Source: Gemmataceae bacterium (lineage in GTDB: Bacteria > Planctomycetota > Planctomycetia > Gemmatales > Gemmataceae). Taken from it: 56,184 bases of DNA. Below, in pieces: positions 38,794 through 46,266 of this stretch. Position 1 is the first letter of the stretch. Every line of letters begins with the position of its first letter. The notes under the pieces were generated by a model. The model made no database searches. It saw only the letters and a list, made by a program, of their open reading frames with translations, and had not been told where the DNA came from. The translations under genes were made by a program, and so were the position numbers. The stretch lies in contig JAIBBI010000019.1 in NCBI GenBank assembly GCA_019694755.1, forward strand, positions 1 through 56,184. The letters run 5' to 3'.

Positions 38794-39921
38794 TCACGTC
38801 ACCGACACCACCGGCAGGCTTCTTCCGCTCGTGGCTGGCTTCGCGATCGTCGGGGCTTTCTCGTCGATGAGTTGGTAGAAGACGTTCCGCTGGCGCGGTT
38901 CGTAGCCCAGTTCGCGGATGGCCCGCTTGATTTCTTCGAGCGTCAGGTGGTACACCGTGCCGGCGGCGGCGACGACGTTTTCCTCGATCATCAGGCTGCC
39001 CATGTCGTTCGCGCCGTAGAGCAGCGCGAGTTGGCCCACCTTCGCGCCCTGCGTCACCCAACTGCTCTGGATGTTCGGGATGTTGTCGAGGAAGAGCCGG
39101 GCGATGGCCTGCGTGCGCAGGTACTCATGGGCCCCGACTTCGGGCATGTGGGCCATCGTGTGGCCGGGCTGGAACGTCCAGCAGATGAACGCTGTGAAGC
39201 CGCCGGTCTCGTCCTGAAGGTCGCGGAGTCGCTGGAGGTGCTCGATCCGCTCGGCCAGCGTCTCGATGTGGCCGAACATCATCGTGGCCGTCGAGCGCAT
39301 CCCCATCGAGTGCCAGATGCGGTGGATCTCGAGCCAGTCTTCGGTCATCACCTTGTTCTGGGTGATGGCCGAGCGGACGCGGTCGACGAGGATCTCGGCT
39401 CCGCCGCCCGGCAGGCTGCCCAGGCCCGCGGCCTTGAGCCGCTCCAGCACCTCGCGCAGCGGTATCTTGCTGACCTTGTGCATGTGCCAGATTTCGGACG
39501 ACGACAGCGCGTGCAGATTGACTCTCGGGTAGCGGGCCCGCAGGTCGCGGAAGAGGTCTTCGAACCACTCGACCGTCAGCTTCGGGTGGTTGCCGCCCTG
39601 CATCAGGACCTGATCGCCGCCCAGGGCGATGGTCTCTTCGATCTTTTTGTAGAGTTCCTCGCGCGGCAGCAGGTAGGCGTCTTCGTCGGTGGCCTTGCGG
39701 TAGAAGGCGCAGAAGTCGCAGACGGCGGCGCAGACGTTCGTGAAGTTGATGTTCCGGTCGATGTTGAACGTGCGGTAGTTCTCGGGGTGGAGCCGGCGCG
39801 TGACGGCGTCGGCCGCTCGACCCAGCTTGATCAGATCGGCGTCGAACAGTTGGACCGCTTCGTCGGCGGTGATCCGCTGGCCGTCAACGGCTTTCGACAA
39901 GATCGCATCGACCGAGGTCAT
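38794..39921 (-). CDS. mqnC: Cyclic dehypoxanthinyl futalosine synthase (radical SAM)
   Basis: The enzyme cyclises dehypoxanthine futalosine in the futalosine pathway of menaquinone synthesis. The 375-residue product has the radical SAM cluster motif C64-A-A-V-C68-D-F-C71 followed by A-F-Y-R, then L-M-Q-G-G-N-H-P and a G-L-G-S-L-P-G-G-G-A-E-I block, all typical of MqnC. The start ATG 39921 lies inside the end of mqnA (38-base overlap), so the two are translationally linked. The C-terminus has a short extension after the conserved domain. Confidence 0.93.
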   Translation of the reverse strand: MTSVDAILSKAVDGQRITADEAVQLFDADLIKLGRAADAVTRRLHPENYRTFNIDRNINFTNVCAAVCDFCAFYRKATDEDAYLLPREELYKKIEETIALGGDQVLMQGGNHPKLTVEWFEDLFRDLRARYPRVNLHALSSSEIWHMHKVSKIPLREVLERLKAAGLGSLPGGGAEILVDRVRSAITQNKVMTEDWLEIHRIWHSMGMRSTATMMFGHIETLAERIEHLQRLRDLQDETGGFTAFICWTFQPGHTMAHMPEVGAHEYLRTQAIARLFLDNIPNIQSSWVTQGAKVGQLALLYGANDMGSLMIEENVVAAAGTVYHLTLEEIKRAIRELGYEPRQRNVFYQLIDEKAPTIAKPATSGRSLPVVSVT

Positions 39922-40735
39922 GCGCACACGCCTCCCGGGGGACGAGCCCGATCGCGGCAGCCAGCCCGGCGAAGTGCCGGAGGCCCGCGAGTTCGCGCTC
40001 GCCCAGATCATAACTGAGGATCGTTTCGAGATACCGCCGGCAGAAGCCCGCACCCAGCTTGAGACAGGGCGCCTCGACCGCGGCGATCGGCCCGGCATTC
40101 CGCAGGCCCAGTTGCTTCGCTTCGTGCAGGGCCTGCTCGACCGCCCCGAGTTCGACGCCGGGGCGGACTGCCCACACGGCGAAGACGAAGGGCAGGCCGG
40201 TCCACTGTGTCCACTCTTCACCGAGGTCGTACGCGTGCCCGAAGCCCGGCAGGCAGGCGTGCATCGCCCGGTCGCCGATCAGCAGCACCGCGTCGGTCGT
40301 CACTTGGTCGGGGTCCGCATCGATCGCGAACGGCTCGAGCCGGGGCATGACCTCATAGCGGAATCGGCTGATCACCTGCGTGAGCGCGACGCTGGTCCGC
40401 GAGCCTTCGTCGAGGGCGATGCTGCGGATCTCCGACCACGGCACCCGGCTGAACAGCGTGACGCTGAGCACCGGGCCGCGGGTCGCGATGGCGATGTCCG
40501 GCACATGGCGGTAGACGCCGGCCCGCAGATACTCGACCACCGGGATCAGCGCGACGTCCAACTCCCCGGCCGCCAACCGGTCGGCGAGCCGACTCGGCAG
40601 ATCCAGTACGACCTCAGCCTCCGGCGCAAGCCGGGCCAGATCGTAGATCAATGGCTTGGTATTGAGGTAGTTCACCGCCCCGACGCGAATCCGCGGGTGG
40701 TCGCTCTGCGGCAATGGTGAACTGTTCGTGGCCAT
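39884..40735 (-). CDS. mqnA: Chorismate dehydratase
   Basis: The enzyme removes water from chorismate in the first committed part of the futalosine pathway. It is 283 residues with a periplasmic-binding-protein-like fold and no signal peptide. Family blocks are R-V-G-A-V-N-Y-L-N-T-K-P-L near the start, D-V-A-L-I-P-V-V-E and L-L-I-G-D-R-A-M. MqnA and MqnD are homologous; pairing with mqnC and the N-Y-L-N-T-K-P motif favour MqnA. Confidence 0.88.
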   Translation of the reverse strand: MATNSSPLPQSDHPRIRVGAVNYLNTKPLIYDLARLAPEAEVVLDLPSRLADRLAAGELDVALIPVVEYLRAGVYRHVPDIAIATRGPVLSVTLFSRVPWSEIRSIALDEGSRTSVALTQVISRFRYEVMPRLEPFAIDADPDQVTTDAVLLIGDRAMHACLPGFGHAYDLGEEWTQWTGLPFVFAVWAVRPGVELGAVEQALHEAKQLGLRNAGPIAAVEAPCLKLGAGFCRRYLETILSYDLGERELAGLRHFAGLAAAIGLVPREACAHDLGRCDLVESR

Positions 40736-40765
40736 GGCTGATGTTCTATGTCCGCTTCCCGCGTT

Positions 40766-40890
40766 CCGCTATCCGCTCTCCGCCAGACGAAGAACTCCAA
40801 TTGCCCTTGACACCTTCTTTTCCAGCCTCCGTCCTCCGTCCTCCGTCCTCTGACCTCCGACCTCTTCTCCTGACACCTGGTACTCGGCAC
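40766..40890. repeat. Pyrimidine-rich interspersed repeat, copy 2
   Basis: Upstream of mqnA stands TTCCGCTATCC, followed by tandem CCGTCCT units and CTGACCTCCGACCTCTTCT and CCTGACACC. The composition and order match the actB-actC spacer (25070-25150), although the units are degenerate and the spacing differs. Between 40736 and 40963 no gene is supported. Confidence 0.6.
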
Positions 40891-40907
40891 CCCGCCCGCG
40901 AACGAAA

Positions 40908-40936
40908 GAAGCCCGCGGAGAGCGTCCGCGGGCTTC
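40908..40936 (-). terminator. Terminator of the YTV-like protein gene
   Basis: A perfect 12-bp stem (40908-40919 with 40925-40936) with a 5-nt loop is followed on the minus strand by TTTCGTT. It lies 28 bases past the stop codon of the YTV-like gene. Confidence 0.75.
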
Positions 40937-40963
40937 GAGGGGTATCGATTGCGTTCGCCTGAC

Positions 40964-42913
40964 TTAGTTACCGCAGTCGTTGCCGCAGCTTAACAGGCCA
41001 GAGAGCCGCTGGTGGAGGTTGGCCTTCCAGCAGGTCACGCACGCCGGGGGCGGGCAGACGGGCTGGCAGACCGGCGTGCAGATCGGGATGTACCGGCAGG
41101 TCTGGTACTTCACGCAGTAGGCCTCCATGTGGCAGGTCGTTACCGGCACGCACCGCGTCATGCAAACCGGTTCCATCCGGCAGGTGGTGTACGGCCGGCA
41201 GTACCGCTGGTACTCCGTCACGTACCGCACCCGGCACTCACGACGGCAGGCCGTCCGCTGTTCGCAGACCATCCGGCAGGTCGTGTACGGGATCATCCGC
41301 GTGTGGCACTCCGGCACGCTGTAGCAGTGCCGGCGGGTCTCGTAGCGGACGTGGTGCTCGGGCACCATCCGGCAGGTGGTGTAAGGAATCTGGCGGACAT
41401 GCTGCTCCGGCACGGTGTAGCAGTGGCGTCGGGTTTCATAGCGGACGTGGTGCTCGGGCACCATCCGGCAAGTGGTGTAAGGAATCTGGCGGACGTGCTG
41501 TTCCGGCACGGTGTAGCAGTGGCGTCGGGTTTCATAGCGGACGTGGTGCTCGGGCACCATCCGGCAGGTCGTGTACGGGATCATCCGCGTGTGGCATTCC
41601 GGCACCGTGTAGCACCGACGCATCGGGATCATCTCGCAATGGTCCTGACGCACCATCCGGCAGGTCGTGTACGGCACCTGACGCACGTGCTGCTCGGGCA
41701 CCGAATAGCACTGCCGACGGGTTTCGTAACGGACGTGCTGCTCGGCGACCATCCGGCAGGTCGTGTACTGCTGCGGCACGTACTCCGTGCGGGCCACCAC
41801 CCGGCAGGTGTTGTAGGTCTGCGTGTGGCACTGCTCCCGGCAGACGTAGTGGCACTTCCGCACCATCCGCGTCTCGACCGTCGGCACCCAGGTGCTCCGG
41901 CATTCCCACCGGCCGGGGCACTGGACCTGCTCCTGCGTCACGGGGCCAGGGCAGTACCGCGAGGTGCAGGTGCACGGGTCGAACGTCCAGCAGCCGGGCT
42001 GACGGACGCAACGGGTGACCACCGGGCCGGGCACGAAGTGCCGCTCGGTGACATAGCTGCCCGAGCAGACCTGGACCGGCTCTTCCGACCAGACCGGCTC
42101 GAGGTGCGTGGTCTTGTAGGTCATCGTCCGCGGCTCGACGATCGTCTCGCAGCGGGTCACCGGCACGTAGCAGGTGTGGGTCTGGTATTCCGGCCGCATC
42201 GTGCAGTACGGAATCGCGACCTGATATTCCTGCACCATCGGCCGGAGCGTCGTGTAGCACTCCTGGCGGACATGCTGCTCGTAGACCGGGTGGAACGTGC
42301 TGTAGTAACGCGGCACCTGGTACTCCTGCACCATGGTCCGGTAGGTCATGTAGTTCACCGCCCGGACGTGCTGTTCATACACGGGGCGGCAGGTGGTGTA
42401 AGGGATGGCGACCTGGTATTCCTGGACCACGGGCCGGTAGGTGGTGTAGCAGACGTTGCGGACGTGCTGTTCATACACGGGGCGGCAGGTGGTGTAGGGG
42501 ATGGCGACCTGGTATTCCTGCACCATGGGCCGGTGAACGACGTACTGCTCGGCCCGCATGTGCTGTTCGTACACGGGCCGGGACACGGTGTAGGTGTAAG
42601 GAACGTCGTACTGCTCCACGACGGGCCGGGTGCACGGCACGACTTCTTCGCGCATGTGCTGTTCGTAGACCGGCCGCATGACGGTGTATGCTTCCTGCTG
42701 CATCACCGTGCGGTACACGGGGCGGTACGCCGTCGCCGTGTGCTCCTGCATCACGGGTTGATAGCTCACGCGATAGCTCACGGCGGGCGGGCAGATCTGC
42801 CCGCTGCTGAATGCCGTCGCTGAGTATCCGCAGGCACCGCAGTTCGTGGCAGACGCGAAGCCCGGCAGTGCGGCAAGCACGAGCAGCGCGCGTGTGAAAG
42901 TGGCCAGCCTCAT
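40964..42913 (-). CDS. Cys/Tyr/Arg-rich YTV-like repeat protein, probable cell-wall protein
   Basis: The 649-residue exported protein has a signal peptide (about 1-22) and is almost entirely built from variants of P-Y-T-T-C-R-M-V-P-E-H-H-V-R-Y-E. The N-terminal third uses Y-E-Q-H-V-R/Y-Q-V-A-I-P units. A Cys-rich insert (about 260-360) follows. The second half has 32-residue repeats, three of them nearly identical at DNA level (96-bp period, 41321-41600). The family resembles YTV-domain proteins known from Rhodopirellula, which are thought to be cross-linked wall proteins. High Cys and Tyr content fits that idea. A terminator follows. Confidence 0.8.
   Translation of the reverse strand: MRLATFTRALLVLAALPGFASATNCGACGYSATAFSSGQICPPAVSYRVSYQPVMQEHTATAYRPVYRTVMQQEAYTVMRPVYEQHMREEVVPCTRPVVEQYDVPYTYTVSRPVYEQHMRAEQYVVHRPMVQEYQVAIPYTTCRPVYEQHVRNVCYTTYRPVVQEYQVAIPYTTCRPVYEQHVRAVNYMTYRTMVQEYQVPRYYSTFHPVYEQHVRQECYTTLRPMVQEYQVAIPYCTMRPEYQTHTCYVPVTRCETIVEPRTMTYKTTHLEPVWSEEPVQVCSGSYVTERHFVPGPVVTRCVRQPGCWTFDPCTCTSRYCPGPVTQEQVQCPGRWECRSTWVPTVETRMVRKCHYVCREQCHTQTYNTCRVVARTEYVPQQYTTCRMVAEQHVRYETRRQCYSVPEQHVRQVPYTTCRMVRQDHCEMIPMRRCYTVPECHTRMIPYTTCRMVPEHHVRYETRRHCYTVPEQHVRQIPYTTCRMVPEHHVRYETRRHCYTVPEQHVRQIPYTTCRMVPEHHVRYETRRHCYSVPECHTRMIPYTTCRMVCEQRTACRRECRVRYVTEYQRYCRPYTTCRMEPVCMTRCVPVTTCHMEAYCVKYQTCRYIPICTPVCQPVCPPPACVTCWKANLHQRLSGLLSCGNDCGN
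41321..41608. repeat. 96-bp tandem repeats inside the YTV-like gene
   Basis: Copies begin at 41321, 41417 and 41513 with a strict 96-bp (32-codon) period and few mismatches. This points to recent duplication or gene conversion within the coding sequence. Confidence 0.8.
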
Positions 42914-43084
42914 GGCGAGTTACTCCTGATGATCCGACTCGCAATTCTGACCGATCAGGCAGTCTGGATAAACCGCGGGATGAGGAGAAGTAGGGAAAAA
43001 TCGCGGCGAAGAGTCGGATGATGCCCGACATGCGACGGAGGCGGATCAGTCCGGTGGGTCCGGTCAGGTAAACTGGTTGGGCGA

Positions 43085-44497
43085 CTACTTCACGGTAATG
43101 GTAACGGCATCGAGTTGCACGGGCAGGCATTCGACCGGCTGACCGGCCGCCCGGTAGAGCCGGAACTGGGCGCGGTTGAAGTCCGCGGCCGCCTGGAAAT
43201 AGTCGGTGCCGGCCTGCGAGAGGGTCTGCAGCGCGGCCACCGCCTCGGCCGGGCGCACGACCAGCACGATCAACTCTCCCGCACGGCGCGTCTGGCTTAA
43301 TCCCTCCATGCTGCGCGACACCAACTCCCGGGCCTCGGCCAGTGCGCCGGTCGCCAGCGACATCCGCTGCCGGGCGGCCTCGACGGCGGCATGGGCCTGG
43401 ACCACCTCGGCGGCCACGCGGTCCTGCGTCCGGAACACGTCGAGCAGGGCGGCGTCGTACTCCGCCTTGCGCTCACGGACACGGGCGCGGTTGCCGAGAC
43501 CGAAGTTCTGAAGCTCCCAGACGATTTGCACGTCCCAGTCGCTGCGGGCGTTGAATGCACGCTGGTCGCCGTTGATACCGCCGCCGAACACGCCCGCGCC
43601 GAGGCCGGGGTTGCTGGTCGAGATGCCGCGAAGCAGTATGCTCGGCGTCAGCGGACGAAGGCGCTCCTGCTTGAGCCGGGCGAGCGTGGCCTGCACCACC
43701 GCCTGCCGGGCCGCGAGTTCGGGCCGGGCGGTGAGCGCGATCGGGATCAGTTCATCGACTGTCCGGTCGGGTTCGACCAGAGTCACCAGTAGATCGGGCG
43801 GCTCGGCCGGCTCGACGGATACGCCGGGCGTGAGGCGGATGACGCGGGCCAGCTCCGCGGTGGCCGTCTTCGCCTTTTCGGTGAGCGTGGCAACGGCGGC
43901 CTCGCGACGAGCCAACTCGGCGCGGGCGCGGTTCACTTCCAGCGGGGGTGTCAGCCCCTCGCTCAGCGCGGTCGTCCGGCGGACCAGTTCCCGGGCCGCG
44001 GGCACGATCACTTCGCGGGCCAGCACGATCTCGCCCCCGGCCTGCACTACGCCGAAGTACGACTCGGCTACCGAGAGCGTCGTGTCCTGTGTGGCGGCGC
44101 GCTGCTCGGCCATCCGCGCCCGATGATCCTGCCGGGCGGCGAGCGGGGCGAAGCAGGCTTCACTGAGTGGCAGATAGAGTTGTGGGCCGAGGCCGGCAAA
44201 GGTCGCGCTGCGGCTGGTGCCGAACACGGTGCCGCGGATGTCCTGGATCTGGCCGTCGTGCCGGGTGTAGTCGCCGCCGATCTGCAGGTTGGGCACCCAC
44301 AGCACGCGGGCCCGGTCGTACACCGCGCCGGCGGCCGCGACCTTCTGCTGGGCGATCTGGATGTCGAGGGCTTGGGCATCGGCGAGTCGAAGCGCGGCCG
44401 GCAGCGTGATCGGCTCGGCCGGGGCCAGCGACGCGATCCCCAGCCAGATGGCCACCGCTTTGCGCAGCACGCCCGCCCTCGCCCGGCGAGACTTCAT
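43085..44497 (-). CDS. TolC-family outer membrane efflux protein
   Basis: A 470-residue protein with a signal peptide (about 1-27, ending P-A-E) and two outer-membrane-efflux repeats rich in Ala, Arg, Glu and Leu coiled-coil helices. The family start L-P-A-A-L-R-L-A-D-A-Q-A-L-D-I and the repeat-two R-P-E-L-A-A-R-Q-A-V-V-Q-A are clear. It forms the outer duct of tripartite export systems. The MFS gene ends 53 bases upstream on the same strand, so they are probably co-transcribed, although no membrane-fusion protein gene is nearby. Confidence 0.88.
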   Translation of the reverse strand: MKSRRARAGVLRKAVAIWLGIASLAPAEPITLPAALRLADAQALDIQIAQQKVAAAGAVYDRARVLWVPNLQIGGDYTRHDGQIQDIRGTVFGTSRSATFAGLGPQLYLPLSEACFAPLAARQDHRARMAEQRAATQDTTLSVAESYFGVVQAGGEIVLAREVIVPAARELVRRTTALSEGLTPPLEVNRARAELARREAAVATLTEKAKTATAELARVIRLTPGVSVEPAEPPDLLVTLVEPDRTVDELIPIALTARPELAARQAVVQATLARLKQERLRPLTPSILLRGISTSNPGLGAGVFGGGINGDQRAFNARSDWDVQIVWELQNFGLGNRARVRERKAEYDAALLDVFRTQDRVAAEVVQAHAAVEAARQRMSLATGALAEARELVSRSMEGLSQTRRAGELIVLVVRPAEAVAALQTLSQAGTDYFQAAADFNRAQFRLYRAAGQPVECLPVQLDAVTITVK

Positions 44498-44550
44498 GCG
44501 GGTAGAATCGGCATTTTGGGAGAAGTGGGTTTAACTCGAATACCCGAACG

Positions 44551-45840
44551 TCACGACGCCGACATCTCGACCTCGGCGTCCGGAGTGTCGGCCGACAACA
44601 ATTCGTCCGCGGGCAGCACGGTCGGCACCGTCCGCACCCACCCTGCCACCACGATACTGAGAAGCGTGATCGACCCGGCCATGACTCCCGCAGTGTCGTA
44701 GCCCACGAGCGGGCCATCTTTCACCGGTTGCGTGACGAGAAACCCGCTGACGGTCACGCCGAGGCCGGAGGCCATGTGCTGCACGGCCGAGTTCAGGCTG
44801 AGGAACCCGCCGCGCTCGGACGGCACCGACGCCGCCGTGATCAGCGCGGTGGCCGGCACCGCTCGACTCGAGGTCGTGATCATCAGGAATGTCGTGGCCA
44901 GCAGCGTCAGCGGCAGGCTTAGGCCCGCGGGCAGGCGCGTCACGAGAACCAGGGCGGCGACCGTCGCCAGCGCGGTCACCCGGTACACAGGCAGCTTGCC
45001 GAACCAGTCCGACAGTCGGCCGACGAGCGCCATGATCAGCAGCGTGGAACCGCCGCCGATGGCGTACATCAGGCTGAGCTGATCGGAATTCAGGCCGACG
45101 TTGAGCGTGAGGTAGGTCGCAAGATACGGCACCACGGAGAACGTGCCCATCACTAGCACGACGGTAAGTGCAAACGCCCGGATGTGCCGGGGATTGAACG
45201 CCAGCGAACGCAAGCTGGGCCGGCGGGCGGTCGCCTCGGCGATGTGGCCCCGGCCCGGCGGCAGCGCGATCGCGGCCAGCACCCACACCGGCACGCTCAT
45301 CGCCGCCAGCGCGTAGAACGGCATGTGCCACGAGTACGACTTGGCCAGCGTGATCCCCATCGGCACGCCGAAGATCGACGCCAGCGAGAAGGCCGACATG
45401 ATGATCCCGGTGGCGAACCCGCGCCGCTCGTAGATGAAGACGTCGCCGATCACGGTGAACACGATCGCCGCGGCCACGCCGCCGAACGCCCCGGCCAGCG
45501 CGCGTGCGGCCACCAGGCACCAGAAATTCGGCGCGAGCGCGCAGACGAAGGTGCTGATACCGAACCCGGCATACAGCGTGAGCAGGGCGGCCTTGCGGCT
45601 GTAGCGGTCGAGGGTGTTGGCCGCCGCGAATGACGCGAGCCCCGCCGCGACGGTGTACGCGGCCACGACGACGGAGAACTCGCGCGTCGAAAGCTGCATC
45701 TCCTTGAGGAGTTGCGGCCCGAGCGGCATCACGATCATGAAGTCGACGATGTGGGTGAACTGCACCATCGCCAGGACGAATAAAATCAGGGCCTCCGTCG
45801 TGGAGAGCCCGCGACGGATAGCTGGCGCAGAAGCAGACAT
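44551..45840 (-). CDS. MFS transporter, sugar/drug efflux type
   Basis: The 429-residue protein has about 12 membrane helices and a degenerate MFS motif A (D-R-Y-S-R-K-A-A-L) between helices 2 and 3. A motif-C-like G-G-V-A-A-A and I-F-G-V-P-M-G-I in helix 5 point to the efflux (AraJ/DHA1-like) group. The substrate is unknown. It is followed by the TolC-family gene, which suggests export across both membranes. A short uncharacterised gene lies 63 bases upstream. Confidence 0.87.
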   Translation of the reverse strand: MSASAPAIRRGLSTTEALILFVLAMVQFTHIVDFMIVMPLGPQLLKEMQLSTREFSVVVAAYTVAAGLASFAAANTLDRYSRKAALLTLYAGFGISTFVCALAPNFWCLVAARALAGAFGGVAAAIVFTVIGDVFIYERRGFATGIIMSAFSLASIFGVPMGITLAKSYSWHMPFYALAAMSVPVWVLAAIALPPGRGHIAEATARRPSLRSLAFNPRHIRAFALTVVLVMGTFSVVPYLATYLTLNVGLNSDQLSLMYAIGGGSTLLIMALVGRLSDWFGKLPVYRVTALATVAALVLVTRLPAGLSLPLTLLATTFLMITTSSRAVPATALITAASVPSERGGFLSLNSAVQHMASGLGVTVSGFLVTQPVKDGPLVGYDTAGVMAGSITLLSIVVAGWVRTVPTVLPADELLSADTPDAEVEMSAS

Positions 45841-45903
45841 ACCTTCTTTGATACGGAGATTCGCCGAAGGGTTCGCGCCGCGGGCGGACCGGAACCTGTC
45901 GAA

Positions 45904-46128
45904 TCAGTCAGACGGACGTGGAACCGTGGCTTCCGCCTCGGTTTCGGCGAGTCGGGCCAGCGTCTCGGCCGGGGAATACCACACGACCTTGCCGTTCTCC
46001 AGGCCGCAGACGGGTTGCCCGAGCAACGCATGCCGCCGGACCGCATCGAGCACCGCCCGGCCGATAGCGCGAGTCTGCCCCTCGGTGTCGTCCAGTCGGT
46101 CGTAGCGTATGGAGTCGCTCTTCGTCAC
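45904..46128 (-). CDS. Hypothetical small protein
   Basis: A 74-residue open frame with a GTG start. It is soluble, with an amphipathic central part (A-V-L-D-A-V-R-R-H-A-L-L-G) followed by G-K-V-V-W-Y-S-P-A-E-T-L-A. No family is recognised. Its same-strand position upstream of the MFS gene and its regular composition favour a real gene, but this is uncertain. Confidence 0.45.
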   Translation of the reverse strand: MTKSDSIRYDRLDDTEGQTRAIGRAVLDAVRRHALLGQPVCGLENGKVVWYSPAETLARLAETEAEATVPRPSD

Positions 46129-46196
46129 ATTTTTAAGACCGCGTTCCGCAGTCCATGATACTACTGGCCTATGGCGGGCCGCATACCAAACGCAAA

Positions 46197-46250
46197 CACG
46201 GCCGAGTCGGTCGGGCCATGTTGATACATGGCGCTGCCGGCTCGGCCGTG
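46197..46250 (-). terminator. Large nested hairpin after the HEAT protein gene
   Basis: Bases 46197-46210 pair with 46237-46250 (14 bp with one G-U), and inside this a 6-bp stem (46215-46220 with 46227-46232) closes a 6-nt loop. It lies 17 bases past the stop of the minus-strand HEAT gene and is followed by TTTGCGTTTGG on that strand. A terminator is likely. Confidence 0.6.
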
Positions 46251-46266
46251 TCGCGGGGCTTGGTGT

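Noticed and set aside
40672-40890. Small minus-strand open frame upstream of mqnA
   Set aside because: It is made of the pyrimidine/purine-rich repeat and gives a low-complexity Arg/Glu/Gly product.
41321-41608. Regular 96-bp repeats as a possible CRISPR array
   Set aside because: The repeats are contiguous, in frame and encode 32-residue protein repeats; there are no unique spacers and no cas genes.
41012-42823. Plus-strand open frame opposite the YTV-like gene
   Set aside because: It mirrors the repeat structure of the real gene; the minus-strand product has a signal peptide and a terminator.
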